Assembly: GCA_015058655.1 (NCBI GenBank)
Contig: SVBX01000002.1
Coordinates: 149,691-213,690, forward strand
DNA: 64,000 bases
Source of the DNA: Pseudoselenomonas ruminantium
GTDB taxonomy: Bacteria; Bacillota; Negativicutes; Selenomonadales; Selenomonadaceae
Direction: 5' to 3'
In this document: positions 51,796 through 59,911 of the stretch, piece by piece
Numbering within the stretch: position 1 is the first letter of the stretch
Layout: each line of letters opens with the position of its first letter
Translations under genes and position numbers: made by a program
Notes under the pieces: model-generated
Databases searched by the model: none
Told to the model about the DNA's origin: nothing
Seen by the model: only the letters and a program-made list of their open reading frames with translations

Positions 51796-53142
51796 ATGAG
51801 CAAAAAGCAAGCGACGAAAATGCGGCGGGGGCTGAAGAACCGTCACCTGCAGATGATTGCCCTGGGGGGCGCCATCGGCACGGGGCTGTTCTATGGCTCT
51901 GCCTCAACTATTGCCCTGGCGGGGCCTTCGGTGATGCTGGCCTATCTTCTGGGCGGCATCGTGATTTTTTTCATCATGCGCATGCTGGGGGAAATGGCGG
52001 TGGACGAGCCGGTGTCCGGCTCCTTCAGCTATTATGCCAACAAGTATTGGGGCAAGTTCCCGGGCTTCATGTCCGGGTGGAATTATTGGTTCAACTATGT
52101 CATCGTGTCCATGGCCGAGCTTACGGCAGTGGGCATCTATATGAATTTCTGGCTGCCGGATCTCCCTCAGTGGGTCAGCGCCCTGGTGTGCCTTATAGTC
52201 ATTACGGTGGCCAACTTCATCAATGTGCGCATGTACGGCGAGATGGAGTTTTGGATGGCTCTCATCAAGATTACCGCCATCATGATGATGATTGTGCTGG
52301 GGCTTTACCTGCTCTTTGGTGGCACGGCTGCCTTCCCGGAGAATATATCCAACCTCTGGTCGCACGGCGGCTTCCTGCCCAATGGCTGGTGGGGGCTGGG
52401 CCTGTCCTTGACAGTAGTCATGTTCTCCTTCGGGGGCATTGAGCTTATCGGCATCACCGCCGGGGAGGCTGACGACCCTGACCGCACTATCCCCCAGGCC
52501 ATCAACGGGGTTATCGTGCGCATCCTGCTGTTCTATGTGGGGACTATGGCGGTGCTCATGGCCCTCTGGCCTTGGAATGAGGTGGGCATGGAAGCCAGCC
52601 CCTTTGTGCAGATCTTCTCCAATGTGGGCATCCCGGCAGCGGCCCATATCCTGAACTTCGTGGTGCTGACTGCCGCCATCTCCGTCTACAACTCCGCCAT
52701 CTACAGCAACAGCCGCATGCTTTACGGCTTGGCAACGGATGATGATGCGCCGAAGTTCCTCGCTACGATTTCCGGCCGTGGCGTGCCGGTGAATGGCATC
52801 CTGGTGTCCTCGGGCATCACCCTGCTGGTGGTGCTCTTGAACTACATGTTCCCTGGCCATGTGTTCATGTACTTCATTTCCATTGCCACGGCGGCAGCGG
52901 TGGTGGATTGGATCGTCATCTGCATCACCCATTTGAAGTTCAAGGAATATTGCCGGCGCGAGGGCAAGGATACCAAGTTCAAGGCCATCCTCTATCCTTG
53001 GGCCAACTACCTCTGTCTGGCATTCCTGCTGGGAGTAGTCTTCATGATGACCCAGATTCCCGACATGCAGCTGGCGGTAATCGTTACGCCACTGTGGCTC
53101 TTTGTCCTGTGGCTGGGGTATAGATACAAAAACAGAGGATAA
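51796..53142 (+). CDS. Amino acid permease, APC superfamily (AAT type)
   Basis: A 448-residue membrane protein with twelve predicted helices. The N terminus MIALGGAIGTGLFYGS and EPVSGSFSYYANKYWG are signatures of proton-coupled amino acid permeases like AroP, GabP and ProY. Start ATG at 51796 follows AAAAGGGATGAATTG. The preceding ABC operon may share an aromatic amino acid role, but specificity is not readable. Confidence 0.9.
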   Translation: MSKKQATKMRRGLKNRHLQMIALGGAIGTGLFYGSASTIALAGPSVMLAYLLGGIVIFFIMRMLGEMAVDEPVSGSFSYYANKYWGKFPGFMSGWNYWFNYVIVSMAELTAVGIYMNFWLPDLPQWVSALVCLIVITVANFINVRMYGEMEFWMALIKITAIMMMIVLGLYLLFGGTAAFPENISNLWSHGGFLPNGWWGLGLSLTVVMFSFGGIELIGITAGEADDPDRTIPQAINGVIVRILLFYVGTMAVLMALWPWNEVGMEASPFVQIFSNVGIPAAAHILNFVVLTAAISVYNSAIYSNSRMLYGLATDDDAPKFLATISGRGVPVNGILVSSGITLLVVLLNYMFPGHVFMYFISIATAAAVVDWIVICITHLKFKEYCRREGKDTKFKAILYPWANYLCLAFLLGVVFMMTQIPDMQLAVIVTPLWLFVLWLGYRYKNRG

Positions 53143-53171
53143 GCAGAGATTCTGCAAGGAAAACAAGCAAA

Positions 53172-53207
53172 AATCCCGAAGGAACATCATGTCAATCCTT
53201 CGGGATT
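53172..53207. terminator. Bidirectional terminator between permease and cheB
   Basis: AATCCCGAAGGA pairs with TCCTTCGGGATT around a 12-base loop; A and T tracts lie on both sides. It overlaps the cheB stop. Confidence 0.88.
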
Positions 53208-54331
53208 CATTTATTATTGGCAACTCTTGTAATAGCCGCCGCAATATCCGGCAGTGGCAACTGTTCGCAGACCGCTCCCTGGTCGAAGGCGGCCTTCGGC
53301 ATCCCATAAACTACGCAGGTGGCTTCATCCTGCCCCAAGGTATAGGCTCCTCGCGCCCGCATCTTGGAAAGGCCGTCTGCTCCATCTCTGCCCATGCCTG
53401 TGAGTATGACTCCCAGGGCCTTGTCCCCTACCAGATCGGCTACGGTGTCAAAGAGCACATCCACGGCGGGGCAGCAGCTGTGCACAGGTGGTCCCGCCGT
53501 GCAATCCAGGGTAAGGGGGCCGGAGCCTGTTCTTTGGAGGGTCATGTGCTTGCCGCCCGGAGCGATATATACATGGTTGGGCTCCACTTTGTCGCCTGTT
53601 TCCGCTTCCTTGATGGAAAGGGGGCATTCCTCATTCAGGCGATTTGCCAAAAGCTTTGAAAACATGGCTGGTATGTGCTGGACGATGACGATGCCGGGAA
53701 GGGGCGGCTTCAGCCCGTGGAGCAGCACGGACAGGGCTTCGGTGCCACCGGTGGAGGAACCAATGGCGATAAGCTCGATGGGGCCATCTTTACGGGGGGG
53801 AGGCGCGGCGGTTGCCGGAGCAGGTGGGGCGGGCATAGGACGGCTGGGCAGGGGAGGAAGGCCCGGAGAACGGATTGCAGGCCTGGGGGGAGGAGGAGCA
53901 GGCCTGGCCGGGACAGCCCTGGCTGGCTGCATCGGGGCAGCCGGGCTGCTGAGGTTCTGCAGTTCATCTGCAAGCATATGGTAGAAGTGGTCAGAGAGCA
54001 GGGGGTCAGAAGATCTCACCATGTACTTTCGCGCTCCCAGCCGTTGGGCAGTCTGGTGGCTGGATGCTATCCTGCCGAAAGCTATCACAGGCAGGTGCTT
54101 TTGCTTGATCAGGATATTGATAAACATTTCTCCATCTATGCGCAACAAGGCCATGGAGAAATTAAGGACAACTGCACTGGGGTTGAACAGACGAATCTTG
54201 TTGAGAGCTTCATCGGCATCGGAAGAGAACTCCACCTGGCTGCCCTTGGGCAGACGCAGGGCCAGCTCTTGTGCAATCTTGTTGTCTCCCAATATGTGGT
54301 TGCCTATGACTAAGATGCGCAGGGCAGGCAT
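53207..54331 (-). CDS. cheB: CheB-type chemoreceptor methylesterase with degenerate receiver
   Basis: A 374-residue protein. Residues 1-125 have the layout of a receiver domain, but the acidic pocket is lost (VIGNHILGDN) and the phospho-acceptor Asp is replaced in VVLNFSMALL. A Pro/Ala-rich linker (about 130-185) follows. The methylesterase domain is intact: Ser in GSSTGGTEA, His in VQHIPAMF and Asp in MGRDGADG. It should demethylate or deamidate chemoreceptors, without control by CheA phosphorylation. No other chemotaxis gene is in the window. AAGGAGG precedes the ATG. Confidence 0.88.
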   Translation of the reverse strand: MPALRILVIGNHILGDNKIAQELALRLPKGSQVEFSSDADEALNKIRLFNPSAVVLNFSMALLRIDGEMFINILIKQKHLPVIAFGRIASSHQTAQRLGARKYMVRSSDPLLSDHFYHMLADELQNLSSPAAPMQPARAVPARPAPPPPRPAIRSPGLPPLPSRPMPAPPAPATAAPPPRKDGPIELIAIGSSTGGTEALSVLLHGLKPPLPGIVIVQHIPAMFSKLLANRLNEECPLSIKEAETGDKVEPNHVYIAPGGKHMTLQRTGSGPLTLDCTAGPPVHSCCPAVDVLFDTVADLVGDKALGVILTGMGRDGADGLSKMRARGAYTLGQDEATCVVYGMPKAAFDQGAVCEQLPLPDIAAAITRVANNK

Positions 54332-54503
54332 AGTGCCGCCTCCTTAAAATTTGTTCTGACAGCTGCTTTTTTACAAACTCCACTGACTTGTATATTCTAC
54401 ACCCAAATGGAAAAACCTGCTCAAAAAGGTGCAGGCTTGCCTTTGTTTAGGCTAAATGTCCTATATGTTTTATCAATAGCCTCATAGTAAAATGAAAAAT
54501 ATA

Positions 54504-54533
54504 TTGACAGTCAGTATAAAGGTAGGATATAAT
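54504..54533 (+). promoter_or_regulatory. Promoter of tRNA-Thr
   Basis: Consensus TTGACA, 18-base spacer, TATAAT, ending 30 bases before the tRNA. Confidence 0.85.
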
Positions 54534-54563
54534 ACATTCGTCAGTTGCGCAAGCGACAGGCAT

Positions 54564-54639
54564 GCTGGTTTAGCTCAGTTGGTAGAGCAGCTCATTCGTA
54601 ATGAGCAGGTCGTAGGTTCAAGTCCTATAACCAGCTCCA
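54564..54639 (+). tRNA. tRNA-Thr (anticodon CGU)
   Basis: A 76-base tRNA with encoded CCA. The acceptor stem pairs GCTGGTT with AACCAGC. The anticodon loop TTCGTAA between GCTCA and TGAGC gives CGT. The TTC arm reads GGTTCAAGTCC. It is followed by an AT-rich integrative element and is the likely integration site. Confidence 0.97.
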
Positions 54640-54649
54640 GTGAAATCAA

Positions 54650-54681
54650 GGCTTCCGGGGGATAACCTCGGAGGCTTTTTT
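54650..54681 (+). terminator. Terminator after tRNA-Thr
   Basis: GCTTCCGGGG pairs with CCTCGGAGGC (two G-U pairs) and is followed by six T. Confidence 0.85.
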
Positions 54682-54685
54682 GTAT

Positions 54686-54706
54686 ACTCCCCCTAAAACT
54701 CCCCCT
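54686..54706 (+). repeat. Tandem ACTCCCCCT repeats, possible integrase arm sites
   Basis: ACTCCCCCTAAA is repeated at a 12-base period as ACTCCCCCTATT, between the tRNA terminator and the repressor gene. Tyrosine integrases use short direct repeats of this kind as arm-type binding sites near attL or attR. Confidence 0.4.
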
Positions 54707-54718
54707 ATTTATAAGCGG

Positions 54719-54752
54719 AGCCCATGGCGTTGTGTGCCATGGGCTTTTTCTT
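54719..54752 (+). terminator. Strong terminator facing into the element
   Basis: AGCCCATGGC pairs perfectly with GCCATGGGCT around a 7-base loop and is followed by a T-rich tail. It blocks read-through from the tRNA side into the antisense strand of the repressor gene. Confidence 0.85.
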
Positions 54753-54772
54753 TTGGGGATGTATGAGGTGTT

Positions 54773-55462
54773 TTAATTCGTATTTGTTGTTCTATCTATG
54801 TAGGCTTGTTGTTTTATCTCCATTAGTTCGGTAGGTGACAAGGTGAATTCACGTTGCCCATAGGTCTCCAGCTTCTTTCTGCACTCCGTCCAAAGCTCAA
54901 GTCGAATTGTTGTGGTTTTCTTTCCGTCACGTTCCTTCAGCTTTGGAAGCAACACTTCTTGAAGCGTTGAGAAGTTAATATCTTCCAGGCTAATAGTAGG
55001 ATCTACTTCAGTAACAGTAGCTGAAGCGTGCTTCATAACTTGCATGCAAAGTACAATATCAGCCCGCTCAGGAAGGCTAAAGGCCCTGTTTCTTGTGTAT
55101 GGGTCAGTATATATACTACTGTTTCCTATGGTAGTGAGAACGCATAATCGCGTGAATCCCATGGGTACGGAGTCTTTTGGTGTATTGGCAAGTGTCTTGG
55201 CTTCTTTTAGTAGCTTGTTTTCTAAGGGGATTAGGGTTTCACTACTATATTGAACATTGCTGCGCCCGGCCAGCCAATCCATACTGACACCAAATAGATC
55301 TGACAATGCAAGAAATACTGGCAAGGATGGGATAGTTCGCCCACTCTCAAAGTCGCTGATGCTTGTGTAGCTTTTCAGATGTAACATTTCTGCTAGTAAT
55401 GCTCTCGATATATTATATTTCTCGCGTAGAGACAATAAACTTTGTGGTATGTTTTCTAGCAT
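54773..55462 (-). CDS. XRE-family repressor of the integrative element
   Basis: A 229-residue regulator. The N-terminal HTH_3 domain has LREKYNISRALLAEMLHLKS, ISDFESGRTIPSLP and FGVSMDWLAGRS. The C-terminal part has no clear peptidase motif of LexA type, so release from repression may use another signal or an antirepressor. It is transcribed away from the excisionase-like gene across a perfect palindrome. By position it is the element's master repressor. Confidence 0.85.
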   Translation of the reverse strand: MLENIPQSLLSLREKYNISRALLAEMLHLKSYTSISDFESGRTIPSLPVFLALSDLFGVSMDWLAGRSNVQYSSETLIPLENKLLKEAKTLANTPKDSVPMGFTRLCVLTTIGNSSIYTDPYTRNRAFSLPERADIVLCMQVMKHASATVTEVDPTISLEDINFSTLQEVLLPKLKERDGKKTTTIRLELWTECRKKLETYGQREFTLSPTELMEIKQQAYIDRTTNTN

Positions 55463-55478
55463 GATAATAAATCTCCTG

Positions 55479-55556
55479 TATTATAGCACTATTTTTATCG
55501 TTGACAACGATAAAAATAGTGCTATAATAAAATTAAAGTTAAAAACGATAAAAATA
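55479..55556. promoter_or_regulatory. Symmetric divergent promoter and operator of the element
   Basis: A perfect palindrome with 24-base arms (55479-55502 and 55506-55529) and a 3-base centre GAC. It contains a consensus + strand promoter, TTGACA at 55501-55506, 16 bases, TATAAT at 55523-55528. The mirror minus-strand promoter is TTGTCA (55507-55502), 16 bases, TATAAT (55485-55480). A third copy of the half-site AACGATAAAAATA is at 55544-55556, before the excisionase gene. This is a compact genetic switch for repressor versus excision genes. Confidence 0.88.
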
Positions 55557-55573
55557 AAGGAGTGACGAAAATA

Positions 55574-55765
55574 ATGGACAAGAACTACTTTACTGTCAAG
55601 GAAGTTGCTCAGATTGTATTCGGTGGAACATTGTCTATTACCACAATACATCACTTAATTGATAAAGGAAACATACCTGCCGAGAAGTTCGGACGTAGGA
55701 AACTTGTCCTGGGTGGGTGGGTACGTGAAAAAATTCGACAAGCAAATTTGGATTGTGTAAGTTAG
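55574..55765 (+). CDS. Excisionase-like helix-turn-helix protein
   Basis: A 63-residue MerR-like DNA-binding protein: YFTVKEVAQIVFGGTLSITT, then a wing with EKFGRRKLVLGGWVREKI. Small proteins like this upstream of an integrase are usually Xis. Start at 55574 is set by AAAGGAG at 55556-55562. It is the first gene rightward of the switch. Confidence 0.82.
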   Translation: MDKNYFTVKEVAQIVFGGTLSITTIHHLIDKGNIPAEKFGRRKLVLGGWVREKIRQANLDCVS

Positions 55766-55783
55766 TTTAGCGATTATAAGGAA

Positions 55784-56976
55784 GTGAAACGATTGAGACG
55801 CCAAAAAGGAGAAGGAACTATTGATTATAGTGAATCGAAAGCAGTCTTTAGATGGCGCGGTTATTATTATGATGAATCAACTGGAAGACGACTGAGAAAA
55901 GAGATTGCAGCGAAAGATCGTAAAACGTTAAGAAGCAAAGTTTTGAAATGGGAAGAAAAACTAAAAGAAGGACAGAGTAAAAGAGTTAGAGTGAAGAATT
56001 TTGCTGAAATGTGGTTAGAAGAAATTGTAAAGCCGACAACTAAACCAGCAACATATAGAAACTATAATATAACTGTTCGTAATCATATAATCCTTGAGTG
56101 GGGGGATTTATGGTTAGATAAGTTATCTACTTCAATGATACAAAACTACATTAACAAGTTAGCAGAAGATCATAAGCCAAGTACTGTTGCAACAGTTCGA
56201 GCACACATAAGAGCGATGCTTGAAGCTGCTATTGACCATGGGTATCTTTTAAATAATCAAGCAAGAAAAATAAAATTGCCACCATACAGTCTAGTTAGTA
56301 GAAAAGCTGTGTTGACAGCGGATGAAACAAATCTATTGTTAAAAATAGCAAAAGATGGAAGTTATTTGCCATTAACATCAGATGCCGCAAGCATATATCT
56401 ACGTCGGGTTTACTACATAATATTACTTATAGGTATAACAACAGGTGCTCGACAAGGAGAAGTTTTTGGACTGACGAGGCAACAACTAGATCTTAATAGT
56501 AACCAAATAACCATAGACAGGGCTATGTCACAACAGACAAGAGAAATGGGAACTACCAAAACAGGAGGAATGCGCGTCGTTAAAGTTCCTGCTTGGGTAA
56601 TGCACAGAATTTCCAGATTTATTCAGTATCAAAGTGCATTTGAAAATAAGTATGCTGGAATATTTGAAAACAAAAAAATCTCATTGTTACTAATGCAAAT
56701 GGGCGGCCGCTGAGTGCTACAAATTTTCATCGAAGATGCTGGCAGCCACTTCTTAAAAAGGCAGAATTGTCAGATAGAGAACCTAAGATAACTTTTCATA
56801 CACTAAGACATTCGCATGCATCACAGTTACTTGCAGCTGGTGTACCGATTCAAGCAGTTTCTGAACGTCTAGGACATTCTTCACCAGATGTTACAATGAG
56901 GGTTTATGCACATTTATTAGATAAGCAAAATGATGAAATCGTCAATGTTATTAACCAAATTATTGAAGGGAGGTGA
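55784..56976 (+). pseudogene. int: Tyrosine integrase with a frameshift at a run of seven A
   Basis: The first frame (from GTG 55784, or TTG 55793 with better spacing) carries the arm-binding, SAM-like and first catalytic parts including TTGARQGEVFGL (catalytic Arg). It ends at 56713. The remaining catalytic part is in the -1 frame: ANGRPLSATNFHRRCWQ, ITFHTLRHSHASQLL (HxLR) and VTMRVYAHLL with the Tyr. The shift falls at A7 (56672-56678). A -1 slip there, in the ribosome or RNA polymerase, gives an intact integrase of about 397 residues. Simple mutation or a read error is the alternative. Confidence 0.85.
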
Positions 56977-56983
56977 TGAATAG

Positions 56984-57271
56984 ATGGCACGTAAAATGAG
57001 TATAAATGCGTTAAGAGAGGCTCTGGCTGCTGCTGAAGCAAATGAGGTTCAGACAATTGGTAAAGAGATGCAGCGAATAACAAAATTGACTACATGGGAA
57101 GAAATTTTCGCTTCTATTGTATCAAAACCGGATGAAATAGTCAATTTATTCAGAGAAGAAAAAGGACGTGAACAAGAAAAAAAGAACAGGCGTAGAAAGA
57201 AGAGAGATGAACATGGAAAAAATAATGATGAAGATTCGTATGCTATTGAAAAAAATGTTTGTAAAAAATAA
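56984..57271 (+). CDS. Hypothetical element protein
   Basis: A 95-residue protein. The first half is helical (NALREALAAAEANEVQTIGK) and the second half highly charged (EEKGREQEKKNRRRKKRDEH). GGGAGGTGATG precedes the ATG, 7 bases after the integrase stop. No family recognised. Confidence 0.6.
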   Translation: MARKMSINALREALAAAEANEVQTIGKEMQRITKLTTWEEIFASIVSKPDEIVNLFREEKGREQEKKNRRRKKRDEHGKNNDEDSYAIEKNVCKK

Positions 57272-57554
57272 GAATGATAATGTGACAAAGAAAGATTATA
57301 TTTTGTCAGGCAAAATGGAATCTGATTATTTTTGGCTTTTTGATAAATTTGCACATAACTTTTTACCAACATCACTAACTATTACGTGTGACGATGGATA
57401 CAGTTTTTCTGTTCCATTTTGTTATGACAGTAGAGTAGAATTTAAATTTGTCTCAATTGCAAAAGAAGTTACAGCAGCAATGATAAAAGAAATGGAAGTT
57501 CATAACAAAGAGATGAATCAAACAAGAAAAGAGAATCGGCTTAAAATGAAGTAA
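57207..57554 (+). CDS. Hypothetical element protein
   Basis: About 115 residues, starting inside the previous gene (65-base overlap) after AGAAAGAAGAG. It has a basic N terminus, a core LPTSLTITCDDGYSFSVPFC, and a charged helical C terminus. No family recognised. Immediately downstream is the putative oriT. Confidence 0.55.
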   Translation: MNMEKIMMKIRMLLKKMFVKNKNDNVTKKDYILSGKMESDYFWLFDKFAHNFLPTSLTITCDDGYSFSVPFCYDSRVEFKFVSIAKEVTAAMIKEMEVHNKEMNQTRKENRLKMK

Positions 57555-57570
57555 AACTAATTTAGTAGAA

Positions 57571-57662
57571 ATCACACGCTTTCACCCCCGCTGGGGGGCG
57601 AAAGCGGTGATTACTCATATATTCGCACTGTCATACCTTTGTCATACAGATGACGTACAAAT
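57571..57662. other. Putative origin of transfer (oriT)
   Basis: An inverted repeat pairs ATCAC-A-CGCTTTC (57571-57583) with GAAAGCGGTGAT (57600-57611) and has an inner CCCCC/GGGGG hairpin. It is followed by three tandem 11-base repeats beginning TGTCATAC, TGTCATAC and TGACGTAC (57629-57661). It lies in a short non-coding gap directly upstream of the MobC-like, coupling-protein and relaxase genes, the usual place of oriT. The nic site cannot be pinned down. Confidence 0.5.
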
Positions 57663-57736
57663 CTTGTAAGGAACTCTTGAAAAGCTATAATTTGAAAGGT
57701 ATTAGACGTCAGACACCAAAATCGGAGGAAATCAAC

Positions 57737-58066
57737 ATGGGGCGACTTGCTATAAGAGTAACTGATAGAGAGGAACTCATTATCAAAGAAAGAGCAAAGA
57801 TACAAAAAATAAGCGTATCTGAATATGTCAGGAGGAGTATTTTTAAGCCATTGGAAATTGGTGAATCTTTGCGCAGGGAAGAAGAAAGGCGAGAATATAA
57901 GAAAAAATATGATGAACTTTTAGAAGTGTTAAAAATGATTGCTTTGCAAATGCGTATGGGAAACAGTTTGCAAGTAGAAATGCTTAGAAAAATTGCGCCG
58001 AATGAGGTTGCAGATATTGTTAAAAGGATAAAGGAATCTTATGAAAAGGAGTTTGAAGGAACATGA
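57737..58066 (+). CDS. MobC-like mobilization accessory protein
   Basis: A 109-residue ribbon-helix-helix-type protein: RLAIRVTDREELIIKERAKI and SVSEYVRRSIF resemble plasmid MobC/TraM-like relaxosome proteins, followed by a charged coiled-coil. GGAGG precedes the ATG. A frame upstream without a site is rejected. It overlaps the coupling-protein gene by 4 bases. It probably binds the 11-base repeats just upstream. Confidence 0.8.
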   Translation: MGRLAIRVTDREELIIKERAKIQKISVSEYVRRSIFKPLEIGESLRREEERREYKKKYDELLEVLKMIALQMRMGNSLQVEMLRKIAPNEVADIVKRIKESYEKEFEGT

Positions 58067-59907
58067 AAGAAGAACAAAAACGTATACTCATAAAGTACGG
58101 TTTGCTACCATTTATAATACTTAATGCTCTATATTATAGCGTAGCTTGTTTACTTTGTGACTGGTACTTTAAAACAGCTAAGCCAGGGGTGATGTCTTTA
58201 GTAAAAAATGTTTTATCATACTTATTTCAATGGCTTGATATCAATTTTATATATGTTAGATATCCGATTGAGATTGGCGTAGAGGCAAAAATAAGATTAG
58301 TAGATTATCACGAATTATTTAGACTTATCCCACAAGGGGATGTATATGCTTGGTACCCTATATTTGTGCTTATATCTGCATTGATATGTTTTGTATGGTC
58401 ATTAGTAGAATTACATAATACAGATACAGAAGGAATGTATAAAGATGATTCCTATTTGCGGGGGATAAAGAAAATAAGCGCAAAGAAGTTTTGCAAACTA
58501 AGCGAAAAGAAGACAATTGACCCCCTTCTCTCCCTCCCTACCGATGCAGGGGGACTATACTTGTCGGCATCTAGGATGAAAGAACACTGCATGATACTGG
58601 GAAGTACTGGTAGTGGCAAGTCTCAGCTTCTACTTAATATTGTTGATGGCGTATTAAGAGGAAAAGGTACAAGGTTAATAATCGTTGACCGCAAAGGAGA
58701 GTTTTATAGTTACTTTGGAGATGGTCGGCGAGATGTGCTATTTCATCCATTTGATTCAAGGAGTGTCAAATGGGATTTATTTAATGAAATAAAAGTTGAA
58801 ATAGTAGATGGAAGAATCCCCAAAATGCCTAGTGATATTGTCGTTATCGCTGATACACTCTATGGTGTAGCTAATGCAAAAGGAGAAGATAAGTTTTGGC
58901 GAGGAAGTGCAAGTGCAATATTTCAAAGTGCCGTATGCTGGTGCATATTGAATAAGAAAACTACTACATTGGACTTAGTAAAATTTTTGCGTAGCTCCGC
59001 ACAAGAAATTTCTACTCAATTTCGAATGCTCCCCAGTAGTGTAAACATAGGATATGGAACTTTAGGAAATCCCAATATAGCTACTGCATCTTCTATTATG
59101 TCATTTGTACAAGATGGAATAAGACAGCTAGATATTTTTGCTTCAGAATATTCAAAATGGAGTGTACGAGACTGGATAAACAACGGAAATGGAAATCTTT
59201 TCATATCGACTGCCGGAAAAAACGATGAGACATTTACTTCCATTGTTTCATTAATAATAGACTTGGTGGGCAGAGAAATCAAGGAGTTTCCTGATGCAAA
59301 AGAAAAGGGCGTTAAAATATGTATAGTGATTGATGAACTTGGCGCACTGCCAGCGTTATCAACATTGATATTCCTACTCACACAGGCACGCAGTAAAGGT
59401 GTATCTGTCATAATAGCAAATCAGACGATTAGCAAACTGAAAAACACATATGGAAACAACGAGACGGAAAACATAATAGCAAACTGTAAATCAAAGTTTG
59501 TCTTCTCTCTTAAAGAGCATAATGATGCAAAATATATTTCAGAACAGATAGGAGCTTCTGAAGTAGCCAGAAAGACGCATAACAGGAGTGAAAATGTTGG
59601 CGTTGGAAATGGACCGAATACAGTGTCAGAAGGTAGTACAATAGTGCAGAATGTAGCATTTCTTTCCTCTGAAATTTCTTCGTTGGAGGTAGGGCAAGCT
59701 GTTGTCACATTACCGCAGATGTCAACAGAAGTGGCAAAGGTTCAATTCTTGCAAGCGTCAATAGAACGGAAGAACCAAGAGTATGTGCCCATAGCTACAA
59801 ATGAATACAAAGTGGATGAAGTTGTTGATGTGTTAGGTAGAATCCCTAAAAAGAAAAAGGCTGAAGAAGCGGAAAAAAGTACCGAACGTACAATAGAAAG
59901 GTTCTGA
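58063..59907 (+). CDS. VirD4/TraD-type type IV coupling protein
   Basis: A 614-residue ATPase that links the relaxosome to a secretion channel. Two N-terminal membrane helices (about residues 13-33 and 100-120) anchor it. Walker A is LGSTGSGKSQLLL, Walker B is KICIVIDELGAL, and a conserved VIIANQTISKL follows. It pairs with the MOBF relaxase downstream. No mating-pair formation genes are visible, so the element may use a channel from another element. Confidence 0.9.
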   Translation: MKEEQKRILIKYGLLPFIILNALYYSVACLLCDWYFKTAKPGVMSLVKNVLSYLFQWLDINFIYVRYPIEIGVEAKIRLVDYHELFRLIPQGDVYAWYPIFVLISALICFVWSLVELHNTDTEGMYKDDSYLRGIKKISAKKFCKLSEKKTIDPLLSLPTDAGGLYLSASRMKEHCMILGSTGSGKSQLLLNIVDGVLRGKGTRLIIVDRKGEFYSYFGDGRRDVLFHPFDSRSVKWDLFNEIKVEIVDGRIPKMPSDIVVIADTLYGVANAKGEDKFWRGSASAIFQSAVCWCILNKKTTTLDLVKFLRSSAQEISTQFRMLPSSVNIGYGTLGNPNIATASSIMSFVQDGIRQLDIFASEYSKWSVRDWINNGNGNLFISTAGKNDETFTSIVSLIIDLVGREIKEFPDAKEKGVKICIVIDELGALPALSTLIFLLTQARSKGVSVIIANQTISKLKNTYGNNETENIIANCKSKFVFSLKEHNDAKYISEQIGASEVARKTHNRSENVGVGNGPNTVSEGSTIVQNVAFLSSEISSLEVGQAVVTLPQMSTEVAKVQFLQASIERKNQEYVPIATNEYKVDEVVDVLGRIPKKKKAEEAEKSTERTIERF

Positions 59908-59911
59908 AAGC

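Noticed and set aside
57571..57611. Reading the hairpin before mobC as a simple terminator
   Set aside because: There is no T tract on either strand, and the adjoining 11-base repeats point to a relaxosome site instead.
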